Source: Pelodera strongyloides
Lineage: Eukaryota; Nematoda; Chromadorea; Rhabditida; Rhabditidae
Direction: 5' to 3'
Assembly: GCA_036852015.1 (NCBI GenBank)
Contig: JAANDG010000638.1
Location: forward strand, 1 to 64,000
DNA length: 64,000 nt
A model generated the notes under the pieces. The model was not told where the DNA came from. It did not search any database and saw nothing but the letters and a program-made list of their open reading frames with translations. Shown in pieces: positions 36,208-49,000 of the stretch. The stretch's first letter is position 1, and each line of letters starts with the position of its first letter. The position numbers were made by a program, and so were the translations under genes.

Positions 36208-38622
36208 AACAGTAGTATGGTGTATGTTAATGCTCGAAGGATGTTGTATATTTATACACAGTCTCTTCCTACTGGGATAGTTGTATACAGTATACTGTCG
36301 GTGACGGGGTCTTTTTTCTGAAAATGCGAAAATAAAGTGCTCATACAATAATATATAGTTGCGTATAGATGCACAGACAGAATGATATTTGTCGATTCAG
36401 GCAGCTCCCGTTCACTCTGCTTATTTGTTTGTGTTGGATTGTTTGTCTGTAATCGATGCTCATCTTTTTGATCGATCCAATGGGTTAGTTGGTGATCAGT
36501 GGACAACTAATCCGGCTGTTTGAAAATTGTACAGACCTGAATTTAAATTGGTGGTTTTCCATGAAGAAAAAAGAAACGTATATGTATGATACAGCTAGAA
36601 TGGAGTGGATATTCCGTAGGCGAATGTGACTAAAGAAGCTGAACAGCGCTTGTATAATGCTCAGTCCCATGGCTCTTGGAGGATATAAAAGACACGTTAT
36701 ACAATAAATAACAATTCGTTAGTTATGATGACTGCAATCGGTGGCCTTAGGGCGATAAAAAGACACAATGAAAATTATTGTTGTCTATACCAAAAGGGGT
36801 GGTTCTGAGAAAATCGAATTCATCCCCCATAATTAACTTTTTTTTGCAAAGATCAATGCAAACCCTTACGTCGGAAATAGACCAGTAGTGTTCTTTATGA
36901 TGTTGGTTTACATCGAATGCTTTGTTATGACCCGATCCCTTTAATTTACAGAAGTTCGGGTAATACATTGTCTACTGTCATTTGGGCTCTTGATTTTCAC
37001 ATTCACATTCACAAGGTATCCCCTGTCCTCCAGATAGCAATATTCAATAACAAAAGAGTCTCATGATATTTAATTATTGGGGGATTTGCCCGTAGTGATC
37101 ACCGATCACTTACTTTGCTCAAACACTGACGCCTATGACAGTGATCGTTGGCAAATATATATGTTTGTTTAGTGAAGAAAGCGAGAGCCATTTACTGATA
37201 AATTGTTGGAAGGCGTCGTCGACTCTTCCGTGCTAAGCCAAAGGTATTTTAAGGATGTTAACGAATTCAGAACGGGATTTAAGTTGTGGTTGGGTTGAGG
37301 ATTGTTAATTCACCAACCCCAAGCAAGCCCTAATAACCCTCACTACAATTCCACTGTTTTAGTTCTCATGTTAGTAATCGTGGTTGCACACCGCATCCTC
37401 ATGCATCAGAGATAATAACCCACATTTTCTCTGATATGCCCCATATTAATATACCATCTTCTACTATTGCTCACGTTTTTTCTTCTTCCTTTGATATTCC
37501 GAAAGTTAAGTTCTGAAATCAAAAACATTTCGTAACCACATAAAAGGGCATAAGGCGTCTTCTACAAGAAGCCGTTTCACGTTTGGACTTCGGAAGCTCA
37601 TTTGAGCATTAGGCATTAACAGAGATAAATCACATGTTAGAATTACATATAGGGCATTAGGCAATTAACCATTGCATCATTTAATACATTTCTCCTGGTA
37701 CTGTATTTCATGTCAACTGGCAAAAATCACAAATATCCATTCCCATACAACATAAATTTGAACAACTCATTTGACAATACTCGAACACCAACGCATTGGG
37801 GTTCACATACACTCGCTTTGGAAAATTGCCAATCGGTGCGCATGTGAGTTTTAATGGGAAAAGTGACATGTGCTCTTGTTGTTGTGCCAGTGTCCTATTT
37901 GTCGTGAGCGATCGTTGAATTCTGATGTTTCATAACATTTTTATTGGAATGAATCATTCCGTGTGCAATTAAAGTCAACAGCCTTGTCCCATGATCGATA
38001 GTTTCCTCTTTGACAACAACGTATTTATTGTACACGTTCACCTGGAAAGTCTGTTCACAAATACTCGTAAGCAAGAGAACCACCAACGTTGCAACTTGTC
38101 GTAGTCGAACAAAAAGAGCAGCAAAATGGAGCACATCATGTATTCAGCAAATACTTTAATTCAGAAATTTCGGAAATTAAATATTACATGTACCTGGAAA
38201 AACAGTGTGAGCTTCTTTTATTATTGGATGATCATCAACATGTTGGTGGATTCATCTCGGTTATGAGTCGTCTCCTGTTTGTTCAAATGTTGAGGATTCT
38301 CTCTCGAAATCATTATTGCGCCTCTCGCTCTCTTTCCATGGCCCTCGATCCCTCTACTTCTCTCCATTTCTCTGTCTATCTCTAGCTCTCTCATCTTATC
38401 CAACTCTCTTACCAGTTGTTTTTCTTGAAAAAAGAACGCCCGACTGACCATAGAACACGTAGAACATCACCCACACTAAACGTGAACACGAATTCAGTTT
38501 CACTGAACACCAAGCTTGTAAGACTTGTTATTCAAGTCGAAGTTTCAGGAACATGACTTACTGTTATTTGCATGAAACTGAAAAGTACAAACACATGGCG
38601 CTTGTATGATTCACTTTGACAA

Positions 38623-38847
38623 GTGATTCTCCTAACATGTACACTATCGCTTCGTGAACTCACGTTGACAATATTTGTCATACTCGTAGTATTATCACTA
38701 ATGTATGTCAATGCCATCAGTGTACCGCTGTCTCTGTTTGTGTACGGCGGAGTGCCACTTCAGGAGACCAAAGATTGGAGATATAGTCAATTAGCGCCAC
38801 AGCAGTGCAGTGCTTTGGTTATATTTTTCAAGTCGGTAAATTCTTAG
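38623..38847 (+). other. Candidate exon of a small secreted protein
   Basis: An open frame without a proper ATG reads through a strongly hydrophobic stretch (LTLTIFVILVVLSLMYVNA) with a good signal-peptidase context, then ISVPLSLFVYGGVPLQETKD and WRYSQLAPQQC, ending at TAG at 38845-38847. GC content rises over this block. The missing start would have to lie in an upstream exon, which I could not identify. It might encode a peptide precursor, but no KR processing sites are present. Confidence 0.22.
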
Positions 38848-40460
38848 AACAGAACTACTCTGTTTGTGTCGTTAGTTCTCAGCACCAGAAATCATCGCAT
38901 TAGAAAAAAATCACCAAAAATGGTTTTGTAATATTTTTGCAATCATCCTTTTTTTCGTCACTTCGTCGATTGCGTTTTCAAGTTTTTTCAGTATCCACCT
39001 GTTATTGTCTCTGTTTAAACAGCATCCCAATTTAGCGTCTTTATTAGCACCACATTTAAACTTCTTTGTCAATCTTTTCCGGAATGGGTCTGTCAATCAT
39101 AACTTCTTCTGTCGATTATGTAGATTTACTGTTTTTTTCGAGCCGATCCCTTTTGTCCCTCCTAATTTAAATGTTTTCCCTGGCAAGTAGGGCAAGAAGA
39201 GTTTTTTTTTCTTAATCCTTCTTCGATTCATATTTGAAGCCATATGTGTCGTCTTACAGTAATTCTCGTATGAGAAAATAAGTTGATTGAGGTTTGACAG
39301 TTGGGTGACGGGAGTTCTCACCCAACTATTTCTAAATTAACGGCACATGCTGCGAAGGTATTATGCAATTCGACAATGACCAACACAAGTGCCAATTCCA
39401 AAAAAAAAACTATTCGCGTGTTCGTCCGGCTTCATGCGGGAGGGCCCGCTGCCTCCTGTGGAAACTACCTTATTCTGTATTCTTTTGCGGTGCAAACTGA
39501 GGTATGTATGCACCTTATTGATACTGCATTTTTAATACTGTGTAGTCTAATTAAGCTGTGACACACGGTTTACAGGGACTCTATCCGAACAATGGAGTTC
39601 GGCTACATAATCGTAGGCGGTCGAGAATTAACCGCAAAAATAAATAAATATCGGCAACTATTCGTCTAATGCTTGGCATAATTTTATAAAAATATAATAC
39701 AATTACTATCTTTTTTCTTTGCTTCTGCTATAGCCCCAAGGTCAATCTGATAATTTAAAGCTTCGATTTTCGATCCCTTTGTCTTCTTTGTACTAGTGCA
39801 TCGAAAGAGATTTTTATTATAATCTGTCCTGAGTTGGGCCTTAAAGCAAATTATTGCGAACAAACTGACATATCTAGTATGAACTTGGATGTTTGGTCAT
39901 CTCGACAATATCCTAGTCAGGTTTGGAAACAAAAATAAAAACATTTTTTTGTGAATATCAGGAGACTTTCTTTCTTCAATCGTTTAAGTCATTGGTTATC
40001 GTCCAAGTTTCGTTCTTAAACGTTTGTTGTGTGTGTTTTGCATTCCACTTTGATCACGGATATGATTTGCTTTGGTTCAGATTTTATTGATACATTTGCG
40101 ATTATATTCATTGAACTGAATGAAGTATTTCCCAAAAAAAAAAGTACATACGTTTGGGCTATAATGGTTTTGATGGTCGTTCTCACAATAACTTCAAATA
40201 TGCATTCTCGGCATTCATTTTTCTAATGCGCTCTCTCTTTCTTCGTTTCTTTCACAAACGCTCTCTTGCTGTGTTTTTCTTTATGGGCTTTAATCTCTGA
40301 TCACTTGAAGGGGCAGGCACACTGAATTAGAATACTCAATTAGTACGAAGCTAGATATGTACACCTTTTGAGATCAATGACCACTCGTGTGCAATGCATT
40401 ATATTCACATCTAATTGTAAGATGAGGGCCCGCGTCGCTAAGAAAAGCCTCGTGAGCCAC

Positions 40461-40627
40461 TTAAAGCGAAATGCTAGCCTCTTTGGAAAATTTGCATACG
40501 ATAAGCAAATCCTATGTATCCTACGCTATTTTGTCCGATTGCCGTGGACGATCGTACAAAATTAGCATAGGATACATAGCATTTGCTTATCATATGCAAA
40601 TTTTCCAAAGTTAGCATTTCGCTTTAA
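40461..40627. mobile_element. 167-bp foldback element
   Basis: Arms at 40461-40534 and 40556-40627 are near-perfect reverse complements (ttaaagcgaaatgctagc... against ...ttagcatttcgctttaa) around a 21-base loop. The size and near-perfect arms suggest a recently inserted MITE or snapback element. The arms are much longer than a miRNA precursor stem. Confidence 0.8.
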
Positions 40628-40772
40628 AGGGGTTCGAGAAGGGTACCATGCTTCAAGCTTAAACGTGTCAGTTGTCAATGGAACATATTCTACCATAGGT
40701 TTTCTGTTTTTGCAATATACTTTGCGGAACTAACACACAGCCCAGATTGCAAAACGTTCCTAACATCGCGTT

Positions 40773-41032
40773 ATGGGGTTTGCAAGTATGCCAAAAACCG
40801 CGAGTTTTCCTTGCAAGTATCATTCGCAAAATCGTGTGCTTTTTACACACTTTTACCGTACTTTTACACATCCGCACTATAGAAAATCCGCCATCAAAGA
40901 CCTTTTTTGTTGAACAATTGGTCCCGTGGCGATCGGTCGTAAAAACTGCCTGTAGATATGCTCGTGTAGTGCCAAGATACGGTAAATTTTTCGATACTTG
41001 CAAGGAAAATCGGGCATACTTGCAAACCCCAT
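40773..41032. mobile_element. 260-bp MITE with 38-bp terminal inverted repeats
   Basis: The left end atggggtttgcaagtatgcc...ttttccttgcaagtat (40773-40820) is matched by the reverse complement at 40994-41032. A shorter relative lies at 63082-63244. Open frames on both strands across the element (up to 151 codons) are by-products of its structure. Confidence 0.8.
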
Positions 41033-42544
41033 TAACGATCAAACTCTTGTTGACAAATCCTGAAAAATGGGTAAGTATGCGTTCCTGATGTTTTACTGCA
41101 ATACAGTACCTTTCGAAGATCACGTACGATGTGCCTACAATCCCTTAATCACTAATCTTTCTCGCTATAATTCAGATTTATACACAAGAGAGCGGTTATT
41201 TTGGGATTGGCGGTTTTTGATGCTTTATCTGTACTCTACAGTAAGCTGGTCAGACACGTTGCCAGTGTACCGCATTACTGCTCATTGTCATGCGTTGCTA
41301 TATGACACGCCTCATCGAGAGCAGTCGATGTTAAACACTGTTTGACGAAGGATAGCTAAAGAAGGATACCGTAGTCCTAAGCAAATTAATCTAAATCCTG
41401 ACAGAAAAATCTGCACATTTTATGTTGGAGGATTAAAATGGCCAAATTTACATGGATTTCGGCAACCATACTTTTGCATCATCCACTGTCCATTTACTTT
41501 AAACATTTTATTCTCATGCATAACGTGTAGATATAACTGAAATGATTGAGATAAGGTATAATCAAGGTCTCCAGTCATGTGCCTAATGTTGTTAATGTGT
41601 TATTAGATGTATGAGAACCGAGCCCAATTCTAGCGCCAGAAGACTATTCGCAGACCTTTGACTTGTATCCTTTATACGTATATCCTTTCCATGTAACAAG
41701 TCTCCACACACGCTTCTGCGACATCGCACACCTACTCTAGCATATATTTCGTACCTAACTATAAGCTATGTCTCTGCTTACTTTTCACATGTTATGTTTT
41801 TCCCAATCCTGTTGCAAGATATTATAGTGGGAATATTTCGCCTTTTTCTTTGTTCCTTCAATATATGCTTTCGTTTGAAAAGTTCACAATAGTATGACCC
41901 TCCCTCCCTTCCCCAGCAAAATACTACTCGTATAGCTCAGCAGTCAAATTTTTATTTATTTATTTTCTTGCACATCCTTCGTTTATTTCATGTCGCATGC
42001 ACTTATTCCATGCACACATTTCCTTTTCTTGTTTTCGGCGCGAAATGAGACTTCTTTTCATTCCTATCCACACAATTTGATCTTAATTTGTGCAGATCTA
42101 GTGACATCATCGTGTTGCTGATCTAATCGAGCTTGTGCACTTCCAGCTAGTGCTTTAACCTAAACCCCAGCAGAATGAATGATAGATACGTTGTTATGTT
42201 AGGTTGTTAGGTACAGAGGTGAAGACACCTGATTCTGTTTCCTTGAATTATTATGGATACTAAAATCATTCCACTAGAACCATTTTCCAAAAGCACATTT
42301 CCGTAAGTTTATTTCTTACGTGTGATACTGAACAGTTCGTGAAAGTGTACAAAGCGGCACCGCGACTTCCACACAATCTGGCTTGCTCTAACTCTCTAAC
42401 ACAGATAATATGATTGTTTCTGACAGTTAACATAGAGTCTTGCTTGCTTCCATTACGTCACTTTCTTCACCTACAGTAACAAAAAAAAGTGATTGCGTTC
42501 TTCATATTTGCCACAGAATCTCTTGGAGAGCGACATGTATCTAT

Positions 42545-42583
42545 TATAAAAGCCGGCGGGGTCTGCCCAGTATCATCTCAAGG
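42545..42583 (+). promoter_or_regulatory. TATA-like promoter candidate followed by a splice donor
   Basis: TATAAAAG at 42545-42552, a GC-rich stretch, then cagtatcatctcaag immediately followed by gtaaag at 42583. The arrangement fits a TATA box, a start site about 30 bases downstream and a short non-coding first exon. It could serve the receptor gene 3.4 kb downstream, but nothing proves the link. Confidence 0.25.
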
Positions 42584-45500
42584 TAAAGGCTTACTGTTTT
42601 ACACAGTAGTCGCTAGTATGCACGACTTTTTGTCGCTCCTCTCGCTGCTCAAAATGGGCTCGTGAATTGACCGCTCAAAAGTGAAGCTCCGCCTAGTAGA
42701 GACCGAGCATACATCAGCGCACCAAGGATCAATCAGGGAACGCCCCTTCCTCTGCAACCGGTGGGAGCATTTTCTGATAGCAAAGTGGCATTAATCAACC
42801 AACAATCACCAGTCCTTTTATTCAAGCTGAGCTTATCTATGGTAAAGATGGTGCTCGGTGCGCGCATTCACGTTCATGATCTCATGTTTCCTTCAATAAA
42901 TATAACAAGAGTTTAGTTGCTCTTTTGAAAAGAGGTTGCTCCATTACCAACAACCCAAACAATGTTTAGATCGCATTTTCTTGCTTTCTTCAGAAAATTC
43001 GCAATGACTAATGAAAGTTGGTGTTTGTCAAACAATGAATCAGCTAGTTAGTCATAGGAATTGTTTAATTTGCTAACAAATACGAGCTGCATCTAACGCT
43101 GACTCCTTTATTTTTGGCCAGCAGCCTCAAGTCGCAAGTCTGTTTTGCGCTACTGGAGATTTGTAATACGGATAAAGAGGTAATACAGCGCAACAAGTCG
43201 GTTTGTCGGGCTTCGTCTTTCGGTCACGTAATATATTTGCTTCATGAGTACGGAACGTAGACTTAAATCGTTTAAATGTTACAACTCATCATCATTGTTA
43301 CTACATGATTTTTTTAAAGTGACCGCTGATCATCATTCTCCTATACTTCTCCTATACTTTTTGAAGTTATCTTCTTTCTCTTTCGACATTGAAACTTTCT
43401 AAGATCCCATGTTAAACTTTTCACACCATCCATTGTTGTCAGGATTTTTGTGAACGATCATTACAATGAAGAGATCAGAGCCCATTGTATGGCGTAGCTA
43501 TTTCTTTCACTATTTGCCAGTTCACGTCAACTAACCAAAACACACTCGGTCGTTGTCTTGCCGTGTTGCAACGAACCCGCTAATCTATTGCATAAGTGTT
43601 TTTTTTGAGCCGTTTGAGTTTTATTCTACAGTTGTGTACGTAAATAAAGCGCAATTTCACTCTCTCTGGTCCCTTACAAAACAACGACTCGTATTTCCCA
43701 CACTTTATTTTTCATGATCATTGAGATAAACAACAAGTGAGAAACGACCCACAAAATGTACCTATTCGACTTATTCACTCATATTTTCTGTGTTTGGGGC
43801 TTTAAAGTTATAGTCGCCTGTCCATTGTATAGTCACGTTTTGTTACAGTTCGTCAATTTCAATGTCATTTTCAATGCCAGTAGTGCATTTTGTGGGTCAT
43901 CATAAGCTAGCTCAAGCGTTTGTATTCTACAGTACAGTATCTCTCAGCAGGCCTTCAAGTTTTTCAGTTTCTCCGTTTGTTTACTGTTTTCCTCGTAAAG
44001 TTCACCATAAAGCGCGGTCGCTGTACGGATTAGTCGTGCAAGGTATCCAAGTGGTCCCATGGAAAACTTGCTTCTTTTCGATTACTGTGAAATGAACCAG
44101 TAGAATAATAGGTTCTAATATCTTTTGGGCGAATTTTATCTTAGGGTACATTTCATATTTTTTAGTAATAATTTACAGCAATCAACTATGAGATAGTTTG
44201 TTGACGATAAATAGATTATCCCAAATATTATTGGGCAAACGAACAGGCAAGTCATTTCCTACCCTTATTTTTCCATCATAAATTTAGTGTATAATTCCAC
44301 ATTTTAAAAGGGTACTCATGACGAAAGTTCAATGTTTAAGATCAGAAAGCATATTTCAATGCGAGTATTCGGCAGTCTCTCCGTGAATAACAAGTACACT
44401 ATTTTTCTATATATTATATGACGTAATTAGAACATTACTAGCCCTTTTGTTGTAGGTGTTTCATCATCATTTAATGGCCAAAGTTCTAAAGGAGCACTGG
44501 GGATATCCCTCTCTTGAGGCTGATTCAATGCCTCTTTTTGTGAAATAACAAATGATCTTTGATGCGCTATATGAAAACTGTCTTTGACAAAAACAGTAGT
44601 TATTTAGGAAACGAATGATTTTTCACCTGGTAAAAAAGGTGTGAATATTCTTGATTTCTCTAAGGTACCTTTTCAATCATTAATTAAATAACACGTACAT
44701 TGTTCTTTGTTCTTTGCAGTTCGGGGTGTTTATACTATATACATCACCTTGTTTCAAGCGTACCGCAGAAATTTAGTGCCGATTATGGAGAATTGTCCGA
44801 CATATTTTCTTCATCCTAGCAAACTTAATATAAGACGCCACCCGAAACACCGATGCCACTTTAGAGACACAATTTATTCTTCTTGTTATGCAATGTTGTG
44901 TTGCTTCATAGTTCAATGTTAGTGTTCCTTTGCTAGGTGTATTCACAAAACTATGATTGAACCAGTTAAACCAGTTTCCCTCATAGGGTCCCTGCATCTC
45001 TACCAAACATGAGCGCTCTTGAAACTACATAATCGAGCAAAGCATCAAACAACACTCGCACCCCTCTTGTACTTGCCTATAATTCACAGAGTTTGGTCAG
45101 TGAACATATACATATGTTTGTCAGAATTAAGCACATGAAAAATATTTTTTCAAAGAATCTTCTAATCCCATGCATGTTTTTAAAGACTGTTAGCTTTTTT
45201 CATGGCTACTTTTTACTTTGCTTCTTGTCTTTAAAGGTTCGTTCTTAACATAATACATGTTGTTTTCATAGATGTTGTTACAGCAAAAGAACTACGGATC
45301 TACTGGGAACTAGGATATACCTGTGATAGAGTAATGTTTCCCATTTGTTTTTAACCACTAAATATTTGGGTGATTACGAAATTACACAAGATCGACATAA
45401 TAGCCAACTTCTCTTTTTTTTTTGTTTATTTCGGATTACTTGACTACCTTTGCTAATTTTTAATTTCCTCAGGATCAGTTGGATGAATTGAGTGTATAAT

Positions 45501-46005
45501 TCTTTGTACTGAACGATGTTTGCTCTCTAAATAGTCGCATACAATGCATGCGCTTTCCATGTACATATATTGCTGTCAAATATCTGATTCGAAGGCCTCT
45601 CAATCTCACTGATGGATTGAACTTTGTTGTCAGTTCTTGATGCGTACGCAATTTTTTTACTTTAATTTTATGTCAGATTTTTTTTGATCAAGGACAAGGA
45701 AGGCTTTGTGCCTCACCATCAGTAAAACCGATTTTTTTCGCAACCAATACTGAATGATTTTTTTGTGGTTTCTATCCTCTCCAGTCTAAATGTTTTCTTT
45801 CACCCGATACAGGTCTTTTTCTTACATAAGGTCGCATTTTGTACCACATTGTATATTCTGATTATTTTTTTTTTCGTGTGGCATGCTATTCGGTTTTGCA
45901 ATTGATCAAGTGAATTTATATGTTTCAGTTTCCTATTCCTGTTCGCGTTCCTCTCTCAATCTGTCTGGTACTGTATTTTCAACAAAGGGAGCTCCCCTGG
46001 CCGAC

Positions 46006-49000
46006 ATGTTGCTCAACCCAGCACTAGCATTTGCTGCCCAACAAACCCACATACTACACAACGAGAGTGAGTTTTCACTTGTCTAGTTTTGGTTTGATTA
46101 CTATTATGTTTGTCTCTAGTGTGCTTGGGTTGTTCTAGTTGCCCCATTCCGGCATTTCGTAAATGTTCTATTTCTCATAAATCTAGTACAGTTTCAGAAC
46201 CTCGTCCCTCTCGTTGTGCCGAAGTTTGTGCGGTTTGTGGCGATTTTTCCACTGGATATCATTACGAAGTTCCTAGTTGTAATGGATGGTTGGTTTTTAC
46301 TTTTCTTTTTTACTTTTCTTTTGTTATCAGATAGTATTACTGCACATTGTGTTCCGAACATCTCTCATTGTCATGTTTCAGTAAGACGTTCTTCCGGCGC
46401 ACAATCGTGTCAGAACGCGTGTTTAAATGTCATAAAAATGGAAATTGCCTGTTTAACAAAGGTTGGTCATCAATTATTATCGTTCTCACCGCAGAAAGCA
46501 AGATACACAATGTTTTGTATCATTTATTTGTATTCATGTCAAATCACACTGAAATTGTTTCCCTATGAATGGCTATGGTTTTTTGGTTTCCGCGCAATAC
46601 CCCATGATCAACCATGCGCGCTGTTGATTACGCATTTGTTTTGGAAGTAAAGATCACTGTTCTATTCTTGCGTGCTGCTGATTCTAATTTGCTCGCTACC
46701 GGTCTATTTCGCGATACATCAAAGTATATCTTCTCTTCACTCTCTTGTTCCACTACATTATTTCGCTTCCTTTTTCTTTTCGTCTCTTTGTCTGGATCGC
46801 TTGCTTTCCTTTTGCTGAACTATGATGTTGTGAGCACAACCGGACTAAAGTCAGAAGCAGACTGCATAGCCGCACACAACAATGTGAGTGTATATTACCT
46901 CATCTATGTTAGCTCCGCTTAACAATGATGCATATTTATTTCCATGCGACTATGTTTATAATATATGCTCAGCAACGTTTCTTTAATATTAAATTTAATA
47001 TTAATGAAAAAAGGGAGAAATTATTACTTATTTATTAAGTGTTTATTATATAAGAGACGACTCCACTTTCTTTCGCCGCTTTCAGTAATTTACTTTCCTC
47101 GTAAACTCGTCTTGCTAATAATATTTATAGAAGTAAACATAATGTGAAATAAGAATCCAATTATAATTTTCCCTTTTCTTTCTCTTTTTATTTTAATGTT
47201 TTTTTTTGTGTGAACATGGGAATAGACTTCATACATCAAAGACCACTGTCCAATTTTTGCGCTGGTTGTTTGTTACAAAAACATTACACATGGGTCATTG
47301 ATCTTACAAAAACAAGTTGCTTTTAAATACGCCTCATAAAGCACGAAAATTCCTTCATAATGTGATTTTACTTTCATTTTTGCCGGTGCCATTTCGTTTC
47401 AATGTGCACACAATGTGCCCTAAGCACCATTATGTTCCTTTGTTCCAGTGCCATTTATCCAATGTCAATACGAACAATTCCTGTTTGTCCAGATGAGCAT
47501 GACTTTTGCAAGCATCTATTTCTATACAATGTTCGCACATCACTGTTCCCGAGCACTTAGATTGTGCTTGGGAGGGACTCCGAGGAAATACGCCCACTTT
47601 CTCTCGAGAACTGAGCACACATAAATATTTACTCAAAATATTGATACTTTGATCTCTCTTCTGTTCCCTTGCGCTTGAAAAGGAGTATTTTCCTCTGCAT
47701 GAGTGTTATTCTTGTCGACTCTATATAAATCTTTTGGTTTCGTAGTGCTGACAGTATGATGGCTATGAAGGACACAACAACCGACGTCTTATGTACATGT
47801 ACATGGTTTTCTTTCCAGACATTCGCTGTGCTTGTCGTGCCTGCCGATTCAAAAAGTGCCTGGAAGTTGGGATGAATCCGAAAGGTATATCCGAAATAAC
47901 GACTCGCTTATCCTTACAGAGAAGTTACAAAAAGTGCTATCCAACAATGGACTTGAGCCAAAACGTTACCTGTTTACAGCCATTCAATGCAACAGACCTT
48001 CTGCCTCGTTGCAAGTTGTTTCGACGGAAACGAAAAATGAGGATAATAAAGCAAATGTTGCTGCTGCACTGTCTGCATCCGAGCACGTTAGTTTTCTTCC
48101 TACTATTCGCTTAAATGGTCTATGTTTTATCTGTTACTCATGGTAAACAATCAAATCGTGAACTCAGTGTGTTTGACTTAATCGCAAGCTATCTATCCTG
48201 TATTGTTACATAGTTCCCAATGTTTGAACAGATCATGTCATGTGTATCTTACAGGCTATTCGAAAACGTGCGTATGACATATCGTCCCTTCTCGGCATTA
48301 ACGAAGCATCATGCTCGGGAGAAAATGAAAATATGCACAAGTAAGTTTGCTTTTTCTTCTATTTTCATTATGGTCCATGATACTAGGCTATAACAGGCAA
48401 TTAGGCGGGAACGAATCAACTTAACTTTGGACTTGGTTCTAAATCTTTTGCTAATAATTTAATTTTGGGTGCATGTAATGATCCTTTTATGGTGTCAATT
48501 AGCAATTGAGCTACGCATATATTATGTCGGATAAATTACAACAGTCTGATCTGTATCGCCCTTTCAGGTTACCATCAGAGGTCACTGATTCGGACAGCCG
48601 TTCTGGTTACTGTAGTTCGAATGGATCGCCCCGCCCCTCAAAGGTTTCTCGCAGCGGCACAGAATATGATCAGGTACGCATAGGAAGGAGAGATAGTGAA
48701 CAAAGAGCAAAGTATGATCAGTGGTGGTTAAAAGTACACAAATAGCATCCGGAACATTCGTTATTAAGTAAATAATCAGGATAAATTAGTCAACTTGTAC
48801 TGCGATTGGACGCGTTACTTACGAACCTAATGCAATCGTGAAATGCGAAATATCGAGAGGTATTTCAGTTGATTGAAACCCTGCTGATGTACGAAGGACG
48901 CGCGGAATTTTTGCGGAATTCGGATTTTGAGCCATCAATTTCGCTGCTTGACACAATGACAAAACCTTGTGGTTTGGATGATGTGTCAAAGTACACGGTG

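Larger units (their letters stand above)
33930..42500. other. Intergenic interval between the neuropeptide and receptor genes
   Basis: No multi-exon gene could be assembled. The interval holds an insertion flanked by direct repeats (35.4-35.9 kb), coding-like islands near 36.05 and 38.7 kb, and two foldback elements (40.46-40.63 and 40.77-41.03 kb), each listed separately. The rest looks unique and AT-rich. Confidence 0.5.

Noticed and set aside
37895..38134. Minus-strand frame with an apparent signal sequence (RQVATLVVLLLTSICEQTFQ)
   Set aside because: The only start is GTG just after an in-frame TGA, and no acceptor could supply an upstream ATG exon.
38221..38451. Minus-strand frame rich in charged residues (RELDKMRELEIDREMERSRG)
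   Set aside because: It is the translation of a GA/CT-rich low-complexity tract, which gives such sequence in several frames.
40668..41123. 151-codon open frame on the minus strand
   Set aside because: It spans the inverted-repeat element at 40773-41032, and the opposite strand is open as well. Both frames follow from the repeat structure.
46614..46922. Open frame within intron 3 of the receptor gene
   Set aside because: No acceptor/donor pair would fit the phase between the exons at 46461 and 47819, which join to a perfect second zinc finger without it.
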